Below, piece by piece: positions 1 to 8,085 of a DNA stretch of 64,000 nt (position 1 is its first letter; every line of letters starts with the position of its first letter). Both the position numbers and the translations under genes were made by a program. Below the pieces are notes generated by a model, which made no database searches, had not been told where the DNA came from, and saw nothing but the letters and a program-made list of their open reading frames with translations. This DNA is from Hoeflea sp. (lineage in GTDB: Bacteria; Pseudomonadota; Alphaproteobacteria; Rhizobiales; Rhizobiaceae), in assembly GCA_020637795.1 (NCBI GenBank), contig JACKJT010000001.1, positions 868,001-932,000 of the forward strand, in the 5' to 3' direction.

Positions 1-404
1 AGCACATGGAGATCACCACCGGCGGCAAGCCGGGCGACGGCAACGGCTTCTACTACCAGCCGACACTGATCGCCGGCGCGCTGCAGTCGGATGAAATCGT
101 CCGCCGCGAGGTGTTCGGCCCGGTGGTATCCGTCACCCGCTTCTCGGACGCGGAAGAGGCCGTCACCTGGGCCAATGATTCCGAATACGGCCTCGCCTCC
201 TCGGTCTGGACCAAGGACATTTCCAAGGCGATGACTTGTGCTGCGCGGCTGCAGTACGGCTGCACCTGGATCAACACCCATTTCATGCTGGTCAACGAGA
301 TGCCGCATGGCGGCATCAAGCAGTCGGGCTATGGCAAGGACATGTCGCTTTATGCCCTTGAGGATTATACTGCAGTGCGGCATGTAATGATCGCCCACGG
401 CTGA
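1..404 (+). CDS. patD: Aminobutyraldehyde dehydrogenase, C-terminal part (cut by window edge)
   Basis: The gene enters from outside the window; about 134 C-terminal residues of a roughly 475-residue NAD-dependent aldehyde dehydrogenase are visible. The segment contains the family's FGPVV motif, the YGLASSVWT stretch and the C-terminal G-YGKD-SLYALEDYT region. The combination CTWINTHFMLVNEMPHGG is typical of gamma-aminobutyraldehyde (PatD/YdcW) and betaine-aldehyde dehydrogenases rather than of succinate-semialdehyde enzymes. The likely role is oxidation of 4-aminobutanal to GABA in putrescine breakdown. The catalytic Cys and Glu lie upstream of the window, so substrate assignment is inferred from the tail only. 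A perfect hairpin follows the stop codon. Confidence 0.75.
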   Translation, partial: HMEITTGGKPGDGNGFYYQPTLIAGALQSDEIVRREVFGPVVSVTRFSDAEEAVTWANDSEYGLASSVWTKDISKAMTCAARLQYGCTWINTHFMLVNEMPHGGIKQSGYGKDMSLYALEDYTAVRHVMIAHG

Positions 405-420
405 ACGGCCGGACACCCGA

Positions 421-448
421 TCCCGGGACGGGCTTGACCGTCCCGGGA
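421..448 (+). terminator. Hairpin between the aldehyde dehydrogenase gene and purU
   Basis: A perfect 10-bp inverted repeat (TCCCGGGACG / CGTCCCGGGA) encloses an 8-nt loop. It sits 17 nt after the upstream stop codon and 62 nt before the purU start. There is no T-run, so it is either a factor-assisted terminator or a 3'-end stabilising hairpin. Confidence 0.5.
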
Positions 449-510
449 GGATGCTGCAAAGCCTCCGGAGAGTGGCCGACAACCGGGGTCACTTGAAACC
501 GGAGACTGTC

Positions 511-1365
511 ATGGCGCATCCGCATTTTGTCATCACCATCGCCTGTGCCGACCAGCCCGGCATCGTCGCGGCCATCACCACCGAACTTGCGGCGATCGGC
601 GCCAATATCGCTGAATCCAGCCAGTTCTGGGATCGCCAGACCAACCGTTTCTTCATGCGCATCGCCATCGAGACTCCGGACGGGGTCGATGCCGAGGCCG
701 TCAAGCGTGCGCTTCAGGCGCCGGTGGCGCGGTTCGAGATGCGGCTCGATATCAACACCGTCGCCAAGCGACCGAAGATCATCATCATGGTGTCGAAATT
801 CGACCATGCCTTGCTGCATCTGATCTACCAGATCCGGGTCGGATGGCTCGATGCCGAGGTGGTCGCCATCGTTTCCAACCACGAGGACAGCCGCAGAACC
901 GCGGAGATCGAAGGCATCCCCTTCCACTACTGGCCGGTCAACAAGGAAAACAAGGCCGAGCAGGAGGCAAGGCTCCTCGATCTCGCCACCAAGAGCGGCG
1001 CCGACCTGGTGATCCTGGCGCGCTACATGCAGGTCCTGTCGGACACCCTGTCGCGCCGCCTGTTCGGCAAGGTGATCAACATCCACCACTCGTTCCTGCC
1101 GAGCTTCAAGGGCGCCAAGCCCTATCACCAGGCGCATGAACGCGGCGTCAAGCTGATCGGCGCGACCGCCCATTATGTCACCGCCGACCTCGATGAAGGT
1201 CCGATCATCGAACAGGAAACCGAGCGCGTGACCCATGCCATGACCGCCGACGATTTCGTCGCCGCAGGGCGCGATATCGAAGCGCGCGTGCTGGCGCGGG
1301 CGGTGAAGCTGCACCTTGAATCGCGCGTCATGCTCAATGGCCACAAGACCGTGGTCTTCGGGTAA
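511..1365 (+). CDS. purU: Formyltetrahydrofolate deformylase PurU
   Basis: PurU hydrolyses 10-formyltetrahydrofolate to tetrahydrofolate and formate, balancing the one-carbon pool and supplying formate. The 284-residue product has an N-terminal ACT domain (about residues 5-80, FVITIACADQPGIVAAI) followed by a formyltransferase fold. Catalytic signatures are visible: Asn190 and the HHSFLPSF motif at 192-199, and Asp228 in DLDEGPIIEQ. The length matches the family. The start at 511 is chosen because GGAG sits 6 nt upstream; an earlier in-frame ATG at 451 would begin just behind the upstream hairpin and add 20 non-family residues. Reading continues almost directly into the LysR gene. Confidence 0.95.
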   Translation: MAHPHFVITIACADQPGIVAAITTELAAIGANIAESSQFWDRQTNRFFMRIAIETPDGVDAEAVKRALQAPVARFEMRLDINTVAKRPKIIIMVSKFDHALLHLIYQIRVGWLDAEVVAIVSNHEDSRRTAEIEGIPFHYWPVNKENKAEQEARLLDLATKSGADLVILARYMQVLSDTLSRRLFGKVINIHHSFLPSFKGAKPYHQAHERGVKLIGATAHYVTADLDEGPIIEQETERVTHAMTADDFVAAGRDIEARVLARAVKLHLESRVMLNGHKTVVFG

Positions 1366-1371
1366 TTGCCG

Positions 1372-2265
1372 ATGAACTGGGACGACATCAGGGTTTTTCT
1401 TGCTGTCGCCCGTTCCGGCCAGATCCTCGCCGCGGCCCGGCGGCTGGGGATCAACCACGCCACCGCCGCGCGCCGGATCACATCGCTCGAAACCGCGCTC
1501 GGGGCGCAACTGGTGGTCCGCCGCACCAATGGCTGCGGGCTGACCGGCGAAGGCGAGGCCTTCTTGGCTCACGCCGAGCGCATGGAAGCGGAAATGCTTG
1601 CGGCGCAGGCCAATCTCGGACGCACCGACAGCGCTATCTCAGGCACCGTGCGGATCGGGGCGCCGGACGGGTTCGGCGTCTCCTTCCTGGCCCCCCGGCT
1701 CGGCGCGCTGATTGCAAGACACCCCGACCTCAGACTGCAACTGGTGCCGGTGCCGCGCAGCTTCTCGCTGCCGCAGCGCGAAGCCGACATCGCCATCACT
1801 GTCGAACGACCGGCCGAAGGGCGGCTGGTGGCGCGCAAGCTGGTCGACTACTCGCTGTCGCTCTATGCGTCGCGGTCCTATCTGGACGAACACGGCACGC
1901 CCGGGACCGCCGACGACCTCAAGCAGCATCGTTTGATCAGCTATGTCGAGGATCTGATCTTCTCGCCGTCGCTGCAGTTTACCCGCGAGATCCTGCGCAA
2001 CTGGACGGCCCAGTTCGAGATATCGAGCGCCACCGGGCAAACCGAAGCCGTGCGCTCGGGCGCGGGCATCGCCGTGCTGCATGATTATATCGCCGGTCTC
2101 GATCCCGAACTGATCCGGGTGCTGCCCGATCATTGCATCGGTCGATCCTACTTCATGGTCTATCATGAATCGGCGCGCGATCTGGCGCGCGTTCGCACCG
2201 TGGCGGATTTCATCTCGACGGTGGCGCAGGAGCACAAGGCTCACTTCTTTCCGGAACGGAAATGA
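1372..2265 (+). CDS. LysR-family transcriptional regulator
   Basis: The 297-residue protein opens with a winged helix-turn-helix (MNWDDIRVFLAVARSGQILAAARRLG, listed here only as a LysR hallmark over residues 1-26), then a periplasmic-binding-protein-like effector domain to about residue 290. It begins 7 nt after the purU stop, so the two are probably co-transcribed. ATG at 1372 is preferred over an in-frame TTG at 1366. The target and the effector are not evident. Lacking a divergent partner, it may act on its own operon or on remote genes. Confidence 0.85.
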   Translation: MNWDDIRVFLAVARSGQILAAARRLGINHATAARRITSLETALGAQLVVRRTNGCGLTGEGEAFLAHAERMEAEMLAAQANLGRTDSAISGTVRIGAPDGFGVSFLAPRLGALIARHPDLRLQLVPVPRSFSLPQREADIAITVERPAEGRLVARKLVDYSLSLYASRSYLDEHGTPGTADDLKQHRLISYVEDLIFSPSLQFTREILRNWTAQFEISSATGQTEAVRSGAGIAVLHDYIAGLDPELIRVLPDHCIGRSYFMVYHESARDLARVRTVADFISTVAQEHKAHFFPERK

Positions 2266-2266
2266 T

Positions 2267-2295
2267 GCCTCCCCGCGGTTGACCCGCGGGGAGGC
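2267..2295. terminator. Bidirectional hairpin terminator between convergent genes
   Basis: Perfect 12-bp arms (GCCTCCCCGCGG / CCGCGGGGAGGC) enclose the loop TTGAC. The hairpin begins 2 nt after the LysR stop and ends 8 nt before the stop of the convergent transporter gene, as expected for a shared terminator. No U-tract is present on either side. Confidence 0.65.
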
Positions 2296-2303
2296 AGGCT
2301 TCA

Positions 2304-4010
2304 TCAGGCCTTGGAAGGCACCGCGTCAGCGGGCTCCATGTGGTGGCTTGCGTGCACCGGGTTGACCAGCGAGTTGCAGATCAGGCCGATCACCAGCAAC
2401 CCCGCCATGGCATACATGGTGGTGTTGTAGAGGCTCGAGGTCGGATCCACGGTGCCGGCAGGCGCGATTTCCATCAACCGGGCGATCGTTACGGTCTTGG
2501 CCGCAACAAGCTGGTTGAGCTGATCGATCCCGGCCCCAAACTTTTCCGTGAAAGCCGCCGGATCCACCTTGGAGGCGAGATCGCTGATCGAGTTGCCGAC
2601 CGAGGCTTCACGCAGCTTGGTGATGGCGAGCGGTCCAAGAACCCCTGCCGTGCTCCATGCAGTGAGCAGCCGTCCATGGATGCCGCCGACATATTTGGTG
2701 CCGAAGATGTCGGCCAGATAGGCCGGGATGGTGGCGAAACCGCCGCCATACATGGTGAAGATGATCATCGTCGCCGCATAGAACATCACCAGCCAGGTCA
2801 CTGCCGGATTGACGGAAACCTGCCCGGCCGCGAACGGGATCGAGACATAGAGAATGATCCCGAGCACGAAGAAGATGTGATAGGTGTTCTTGCGCCCGAT
2901 GAAGTCCGACGTGGAGGCCCAGAAGAAGCGGCCGACCATGTTGAACACCGAGATCATGAACACGTATGTCGCGGCAAAGGCCGAGTTGACGATCAGCGGC
3001 AGCGTGGTGCCGAAGATATCGCTCATCATGGTCTTGGCCACGCCGATAACGCCGATGCCGGCGGTCACGTTGAAGCAGAGCACGATCCACAGCAGCCAGA
3101 ACTGCGGTGTCTTGAGTGCCTGGTCGATGTGAACATGGGCATGGGTGATCATTCTGTTGGCATTGGCAGCCGGCGGGGTCCAGCCGGCAGGGAGCCAGCC
3201 TTCGCGGGGGACACGGTAGGAGAAGGCCGCGATCACCATGACGATGAAATAGGCTACGCCCAGAGTAAAGAAGGTCATGGCAGCACCGGTGTTGCCGGTT
3301 CCCACCACGTAGACGCCCTCTTCCAGCGCAATCGGAGCCGAGGCCAATTGCTTGGCTGTGGCGACGACGACCTCGACCATCTGACCATTGACCTCGGCCA
3401 TGCGCTTGCCGCCCTCGGTCACCAGATTAGCGGCGCTTTCAACGCCCAGATAGGTCGGCGCCTGGTAATAGAGACCAAGCAGCCATTCCTTGATCGGTGC
3501 TGCAATCATCGCACCGCCGCCGAACCCCATGATGGCCATGCCGGTGGCCATGCCGCGCCGGTCGGGAAACCAGCGGATCAGGGTCGACACCGGCGAGACG
3601 TAGCCGAGCCCGAGCCCGCATCCGCCAAGCACGCCGTAGCCCAGATACAGAAGCCAGAGCTGATGAGTGAGAATGCCAAAACCGCCGATGATAAATCCGC
3701 CGCCCCAACAGAATGCGGCAACCAGACCGACCATCCGGGGTCCGACTTCTTCAAGCCATTTCCCGCCAAACGCCGCCGCTAACCCAAGGAAAACGATGGC
3801 GACCGAGAAAATCCACACGACTGAAGGCAAGCTCCAGTCGGCCGAGGATGCTCCGACGACGCCGAACTCCTTGGTCAGCCGCGGATTGAAAATGCTCCAT
3901 GCGTACACCGAACCGATGCACAGATGGATTGCGATGGATGCCGGAGGAACCTTCCAGCGGTTATAATCATCGGAGGCGACGATGTGCTCCTTCTTCAAAT
4001 TATCAAACAT
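2304..4010 (-). CDS. OFA-family (oxalate/formate antiporter type) MFS transporter
   Basis: A 568-residue polytopic membrane protein. The N-terminus carries the OFA signature region (IHLCIGSVYAWSIFNPRL, residues 28-45) and the MFS loop RWFPDRRGMATGMAIMGFGGG. Two long insertions, one between helices 6 and 7 and one near the C-terminus, make it longer than OxlT (about 420 residues); such long forms are common in Proteobacteria. OFA members move small carboxylates such as oxalate, formate, lactate or pyruvate across the inner membrane; the substrate here is unknown. The start at 4010 is favoured by GGGAGGG just upstream; a longer frame reaching 4124 would run through the sigma-54 promoter. A two-component system lies directly upstream on the same strand. 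Confidence 0.85.
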   Translation of the reverse strand: MFDNLKKEHIVASDDYNRWKVPPASIAIHLCIGSVYAWSIFNPRLTKEFGVVGASSADWSLPSVVWIFSVAIVFLGLAAAFGGKWLEEVGPRMVGLVAAFCWGGGFIIGGFGILTHQLWLLYLGYGVLGGCGLGLGYVSPVSTLIRWFPDRRGMATGMAIMGFGGGAMIAAPIKEWLLGLYYQAPTYLGVESAANLVTEGGKRMAEVNGQMVEVVVATAKQLASAPIALEEGVYVVGTGNTGAAMTFFTLGVAYFIVMVIAAFSYRVPREGWLPAGWTPPAANANRMITHAHVHIDQALKTPQFWLLWIVLCFNVTAGIGVIGVAKTMMSDIFGTTLPLIVNSAFAATYVFMISVFNMVGRFFWASTSDFIGRKNTYHIFFVLGIILYVSIPFAAGQVSVNPAVTWLVMFYAATMIIFTMYGGGFATIPAYLADIFGTKYVGGIHGRLLTAWSTAGVLGPLAITKLREASVGNSISDLASKVDPAAFTEKFGAGIDQLNQLVAAKTVTIARLMEIAPAGTVDPTSSLYNTTMYAMAGLLVIGLICNSLVNPVHASHHMEPADAVPSKA

Positions 4011-4120
4011 GCAATTTCCCTCCCCATTGAGCGCCTGAGCGCAAAGACCGGAGGCCATGGCCTTCCGGATACGGACACCGGCGGCGCACCTCCATGCACG
4101 CACCGGTTGGGAGTGGCATC

Positions 4121-4135
4121 GCAAGACCCATGCCA
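4121..4135 (-). promoter_or_regulatory. Sigma-54 (-24/-12) promoter for the OFA transporter
   Basis: On the minus strand the sequence is TGGCATG-GGTC-TTGC, matching the consensus TGGCACG-N4-TTGC at all but one position, with invariant GG and GC at the right spacing. It lies 111 nt upstream of the transporter start, giving a leader of about 100 nt. The adjacent NtrC-type activator gene supports its use. Confidence 0.8.
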
Positions 4136-4198
4136 GATGAGATTGCGGCCGTTAGCCTGTTTTTTCTGGTGTTTTCGCCCCGGAAATTTCGCCCTGGC

Positions 4199-4218
4199 CA
4201 TTTTGTCCGGCCAAAATG
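4199..4218. promoter_or_regulatory. Candidate upstream activator site (inverted repeat)
   Basis: CATTTTG and CAAAATG form a perfect 7-bp inverted repeat with a 6-nt spacer, about 64-97 bp upstream of the -24/-12 element. This is the normal place for an NtrC-type activator dimer to bind. A nearby short palindrome (GAAATTTC, about 4182-4189) could be a second half. The neighbouring regulator is the likely ligand by inference. Confidence 0.5.
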
Positions 4219-4246
4219 TCGCAGCCGGGTCAAATTGTCTCTGAGG

Positions 4247-6259
4247 TCACACGGTTGGCAGCCGGATCACAAACCGGGCGCCATGGCCGGGTTCGCTTTC
4301 AACCGAGATGGTTCCGCCCTGCCGCACCACCAGCATTTGCGTGATGGACAGGCCAAGCCCGGTGCCCTTGCCCTTCTTCGTGGTGTAGAACGGGTCGAAT
4401 ATCCTCTGCAGTTCCGCAGCCTGAATGCCGGCCCCGGTGTCGGAGACGGTGATTTCGACGCCATCGCGTTCCGCAAGCCTGCAATCCTGGACGAGCACGG
4501 TCAGCCGACCGCCCTCGGGCATGGCGTGAATGGCATTGACCATCAGGTTGATCAGCACCTGCTGCAGTTCCGTTCTGCCGATGGCAACCTGAAAGGAGGC
4601 GCGATCCTCGAAGTCGAAGCTGATCTCATTCTTGTTGAGCAGGTGCCGGATCAGCGGCATGCAGCTCTTGACGGCTTCTCCGGGGAGGCTCGAGGCCTCG
4701 GAGCCGGAATATTCGTCCGGGCGGGCGAACTGGAGCAAGCGGGTCACGATCTGGCTGACCCGATCGGTCTGCTCGTCGATCAGCCGCAATTCGGTTTCAG
4801 CATCTTTTGCCCGGTCGCCGATAATGGCCCGCAGCACTTCGAGATTGCCCTGGATGACCGCGATAGGATTGTTGATCTCATGGGCGACGCTTGCCGTGAT
4901 CTCGCCGATTGCAGCGAGCTTCTCCGACATGACCAGTTGCCGCGTCATCTCTTCGAGCTGCTTGTTGGTGGCCTGCAGTTCCGAGGTCCGCGCCTCGACC
5001 CGGTCGTTGAGCTCTTCATTGAAAGCGCGAAGCTCGGCGTCGCGCTGCTCGATCCGGTCCAGCAGACCATCGAGATGGGTGGCCACACGGCCGATCTCAT
5101 CGTTAGCCGGCCGGGTTCCGGTTCTGGCGCCCATGTCGCCGTTTTCGACCGCGCCTATGGTCTCGACGATTTTCTCAAGCGGCCTGAAAATGCTGCCCGC
5201 CCATCTCAGAAACAGCGGGATGCTGAACACGGTGACGGCAAGAAAGGCGGCGCAAACGGCAACAAGCGTTGCCAGCTTGGACTGGCGAAACGGTGATTCC
5301 AGGAAACCGACATAGAGCATGCCGACCCGCTCTCCATGGCTGTCGACGATCGGCTCGTAGGCGGAGATGTACCAGTCATTGACGACAAAGGCCCGGTCCA
5401 GCCAGGTCCGCCCCTCACCCAGAACCGTTGCGCGCACCACATCGGATACTCTCGTGCCGAGTGCCCGGCTGCCTTCGAAGAGCCGCACATTGGTGCTCAC
5501 GCGCACATCATCAAGGAACAGCGTGGCCGTTCCACGGCTGCCTTCGGGCAGGCTTGCCTCCTGGTAAACCAGGTCATTGATGGTGTCGATGAAATCGAGG
5601 TTCCGGTTCAGTAGCACGCCGCCAACCAGAACACCGCGGCGTCCATCGGGCAGCGCGACGGGACTGGCGGAATGGACGACCATCCCACTGGTGCTTTCCG
5701 CAGTTGACTTAGGTGCCGCATTTGGCGTGGGGATCAGGGAGAAGGCAGCGCGCTCGGCCAGCGCCGGATCGATCGCGGCAAGCTGGCCGGAGGCAAGCAC
5801 GTCGATCGCTGTCCGCGGCGTGCCATTGCGGGCGGAGGCGAACACCGGTTCTGCAACATCCGTAAGCGGCGGACCGCGTCCTTCCGCCGCCGCGAGAAGA
5901 CGGCCATCGCCGTCCGCCAGATAGAGGAAATCCAGATTGCGCTTCATCGCGGTGTCTGACAGCAACCCGGCAACGGATTCCGGATCGGCGGATTCCAGGC
6001 TTTCGGCAAAGGGAATGGAGTCCCCGAGCGCCGTGATGTGGTCGCCGGTGTTGACGAGCAGCTGGGTCAGGTACTGATGAGCAATGGTGAGATCGCCATT
6101 GACCTTGGAAATCAGCGCCGCATCGAACTTCGAGTTCCAGCGCCACATGGTTGCGCCCAGCAGCAGCGGAAGGATGACAAGCATCGGCAGCAGGGCGATA
6201 GCCAGCAGGCGATGCCTGATCGACCATCCTCCCGGCGCGGCTTGACCTTGCTCGATCAC
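4247..6259 (-). CDS. Membrane sensor histidine kinase (Cache-HAMP-HisKA-HATPase)
   Basis: The 670-residue kinase has a first membrane helix at about 17-39, a large periplasmic sensor region (about 40-325, Cache-like) and a second helix at about 328-352. A HAMP linker, a coiled coil (about 405-445) and the H-box SVAHEINNPIAVI follow, with phospho-acceptor His460. N, G1 and G2 boxes of the ATPase follow (DTGAGI, GKGTGLGLSI). This is the DctB/PhcS-like layout of kinases that sense extracytoplasmic carboxylates. It starts with GTG inside the stop of the response-regulator gene (GTGA overlap), so the pair is translationally coupled. Position next to an OFA transporter suggests it senses that transporter's substrate. 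Confidence 0.88.
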   Translation of the reverse strand: MIEQGQAAPGGWSIRHRLLAIALLPMLVILPLLLGATMWRWNSKFDAALISKVNGDLTIAHQYLTQLLVNTGDHITALGDSIPFAESLESADPESVAGLLSDTAMKRNLDFLYLADGDGRLLAAAEGRGPPLTDVAEPVFASARNGTPRTAIDVLASGQLAAIDPALAERAAFSLIPTPNAAPKSTAESTSGMVVHSASPVALPDGRRGVLVGGVLLNRNLDFIDTINDLVYQEASLPEGSRGTATLFLDDVRVSTNVRLFEGSRALGTRVSDVVRATVLGEGRTWLDRAFVVNDWYISAYEPIVDSHGERVGMLYVGFLESPFRQSKLATLVAVCAAFLAVTVFSIPLFLRWAGSIFRPLEKIVETIGAVENGDMGARTGTRPANDEIGRVATHLDGLLDRIEQRDAELRAFNEELNDRVEARTSELQATNKQLEEMTRQLVMSEKLAAIGEITASVAHEINNPIAVIQGNLEVLRAIIGDRAKDAETELRLIDEQTDRVSQIVTRLLQFARPDEYSGSEASSLPGEAVKSCMPLIRHLLNKNEISFDFEDRASFQVAIGRTELQQVLINLMVNAIHAMPEGGRLTVLVQDCRLAERDGVEITVSDTGAGIQAAELQRIFDPFYTTKKGKGTGLGLSITQMLVVRQGGTISVESEPGHGARFVIRLPTV

Positions 6260-7647
6260 CGGCTTTTCCAGGCTGCCAGTTTTCGTTCGATCGTCTTGCG
6301 CGAGATCCCGAGCGTGCGCGCCGCCTCCGCCTGGTTGCCGCCTGAAGCCTCAAGCACCGCAAGAATATGGTTCCGCTCGACTTCTGCAAGGGTACCGCTT
6401 GCGCTCTCGGCCAAGCCCAACCCCGGTCCGATTGTGTCCGGGAACCCGCCGAGAATGAGAGACCGCTCCACCAGATTGCGCAGTTCACGGACATTGCCCG
6501 GCCAGGAATAATCACGCATCGCCTGAATCGCCGCCTCCCCCGGCTCGACCTTTGGCAGGCCAAGCTGTTGCGACAGTCTTTCGACGAAAAGCCTTGCCAG
6601 ATCGATCACATCATCATCACGGTCGGCCAGGCGGGGCATATCGATGCGCATGACATTGATGCGGTAGAACAGGTCGGACCTGAAACTGCCATCGGCAACC
6701 TTTTCCTCGAGATCGGCATTGGTTGCGAAGACAAACCGCAGATCGACCGAAGCTTCCCGTTCAGAACCAACCGGACGCACCTTGCGCTCCTCGATGGCGC
6801 GCAGCATCTTGGCCTGGACCGGCAATGGCATGTCGCCGATTTCGTCCAGGAACAGCGTTCCGCCATGCGCATGCTGGAAAAGACCCTCGCGCGATGAATT
6901 GGCCCCGGTGAAAGCGCCGCGGACATGGCCGAAGAGCTCGGCCTCGATCATGTCTGCCGGTATGGCCGCGCAATTGACCGGCACGAACGGCTTGCCGGCC
7001 CGGTCGGACAGCTCATGGATCGAGCGCGCGGCCACTTCCTTTCCGGTGCCCGATTCCCCGCAGATGAGGACCGATGACGGGACAGCGGAGACCCGTGAGA
7101 TCGATTCCCTTACCCTCTGGATCAGCGGTGACCCGCCAATCAGGCGGTCGCGAAGCAGCAAGTGATCGGACGCGACGGTGAGCTCGTAACGCAGAACGTG
7201 GTTCTCACGCTGCAGCCGCCGGCGTTCAAGGCAACGGGAAATCGCGTTGAGGATCTGGTTTGAACGAAAGGGCTTGAGCACGAAATCTATGGCGCCGGCG
7301 CGCAGCGCCTGAATGGCGGTTTCCAGATCGGCGAATGCGGTCATCAGGATCGCGTCGGAGAAAAATCCGACGTCGCGCTGCTCGGCCAGCCAATCGACGC
7401 CGTTGCGGCCCGGCATGACATTGTCGAGAATGACGATGTCATACTGGTGGGCATCGAGCTTGGCCTCGGCCTCGCGCACGTCGCCCGCTTCATCGATTTT
7501 CTGGCAGCGCGGGCCGATGGTGCGCAGAAGGAAATTCCGCATTCCCGGTTCGTCATCGACCACAAGAATGGACGCGCGCGCCAGCAGCGGACCGAAGTCG
7601 CTGACTTCCTCGGTATCGTCGATTGCTTTCTGTTTGCCGATTGCCAT
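6256..7647 (-). CDS. NtrC-family sigma-54-dependent response regulator
   Basis: The 463-residue protein has a receiver domain with phospho-acceptor Asp75 (VILDNVMPGRNG), an AAA+ sigma-54 activation domain with Walker A GESGTGKE (197-204) and the sigma-54-contact loop GAFTGA (244-249). A Fis-type helix-turn-helix at the C-terminus (GGNQAEAARTLGISRKTIER) completes it. It activates transcription only from -24/-12 promoters, and such a promoter is found in front of the OFA transporter gene further along the same strand. The start at 7647 has GGAG 9 nt upstream; an earlier ATG at 7692 adds 15 residues with no family match. It is the first gene of the regulator-kinase pair. Confidence 0.9.
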   Translation of the reverse strand: MAIGKQKAIDDTEEVSDFGPLLARASILVVDDEPGMRNFLLRTIGPRCQKIDEAGDVREAEAKLDAHQYDIVILDNVMPGRNGVDWLAEQRDVGFFSDAILMTAFADLETAIQALRAGAIDFVLKPFRSNQILNAISRCLERRRLQRENHVLRYELTVASDHLLLRDRLIGGSPLIQRVRESISRVSAVPSSVLICGESGTGKEVAARSIHELSDRAGKPFVPVNCAAIPADMIEAELFGHVRGAFTGANSSREGLFQHAHGGTLFLDEIGDMPLPVQAKMLRAIEERKVRPVGSEREASVDLRFVFATNADLEEKVADGSFRSDLFYRINVMRIDMPRLADRDDDVIDLARLFVERLSQQLGLPKVEPGEAAIQAMRDYSWPGNVRELRNLVERSLILGGFPDTIGPGLGLAESASGTLAEVERNHILAVLEASGGNQAEAARTLGISRKTIERKLAAWKSR

Positions 7648-7742
7648 GCCTGTCTCCACCCTCATGCAACGATTAGCAGGCGCACCCGCCAATGCAACCG
7701 CTGTCCTGGCCGTGAATGGCCAAGCGCAGCCTGGCAGCAGGT

Positions 7743-7889
7743 GAAAAACAAAACGCCTGCCAGGCGAAACCTGACAGGCGTTTGTACTTCGTCGTGACGT
7801 TCGGACCGGTGCTTGGGAGGAGGATCCCGGCCTTTGCCGCCCCGACTACTGCCATGCCGAATTGGGAGGAGGAGGAGTTCGGCGTGGCG
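7743..7889 (-). ncRNA. Cuckoo / alpha-r14-type sRNA with two anti-Shine-Dalgarno loops
   Basis: The minus strand can fold into three hairpins. Stem 1 pairs 7878-7888 with 7851-7861 (11 bp, one mismatch) and exposes a 16-nt loop with CUCCUCCUCCUCCC. Stem 2 pairs 7827-7832 with 7804-7809 (6 bp, one G-U) and exposes CCUCCUCCC at 7815-7823. Stem 3 (7751-7783, arms AAACGCCTG/CAGGCGTTT plus CAGG/CCTG) is followed by UUUUGUUUUUC, an intrinsic terminator. Two stem-loops with CCUCCUCCC ahead of a terminator is the defining pattern of the alphaproteobacterial cuckoo RNA (CcsR, alpha-r14) class, thought to bind Shine-Dalgarno sites. A TATATC -10-like element at 7896-7901 fits a start near 7889. No convincing protein is encoded here. 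Confidence 0.8.
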
Positions 7890-7941
7890 TTGATTGATAT
7901 ATGGAACAGTTTATGCTGCATTGCAATGGGAAAATTTGGAA

Positions 7942-7963
7942 AAATTTATCACCTGATAAATTT
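7942..7963. promoter_or_regulatory. 22-bp palindrome upstream of the sRNA
   Basis: AAATTTATCA and TGATAAATTT form a perfect 10-bp inverted repeat around a CC spacer in an unusually AT-rich patch. It lies about 53-74 bp upstream of the inferred sRNA start and has no other nearby promoter to serve. It looks like a repressor or activator operator. I do not recognise the cognate regulator; it is not an FNR/FixK, CRP, Irr or RirA site. Confidence 0.6.
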
Positions 7964-8045
7964 GCTGAACTCTTTGTAATGTTTCGTGTTTTTGTCACGC
8001 ATGTTTCCGGCAGAGGCCAAATCCTACGAAATGATGTGGCGGCGC

Positions 8046-8078
8046 AACAAAAAAACCGGGGCGCCAGGCCCCGGTTTT
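8046..8078 (-). terminator. Intrinsic terminator of the xylose transporter operon
   Basis: Arms AAAACCGGGGC (8052-8062) and GCCCCGGTTTT (8068-8078) flank a 5-nt loop, and the minus strand continues with a run of T. It begins 8 nt past the stop of the ABC ATPase gene. Confidence 0.9.
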
Positions 8079-8085
8079 CGTCGTG

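Noticed and set aside
316..1572. Long open frame on the strand opposite purU and the LysR start
   Set aside because: It is a mirror of GC-rich coding sequence; the product has no family features, and purU is unmistakable.
2340..3782. 480-codon frame opposite the OFA transporter
   Set aside because: Composition (His, Asp, Arg, Gly rich) is typical of an antisense shadow; the transporter on the other strand is clear.
4010..4124. N-terminal extension of the OFA transporter from 4124
   Set aside because: It would be translated from sequence that contains the sigma-54 promoter; the ATG at 4010 has a strong ribosome-binding site.
7673..7921. An 82-codon minus-strand open frame across the sRNA
   Set aside because: It runs through two anti-Shine-Dalgarno hairpins and the terminator, has no ribosome-binding site and no recognisable protein features.
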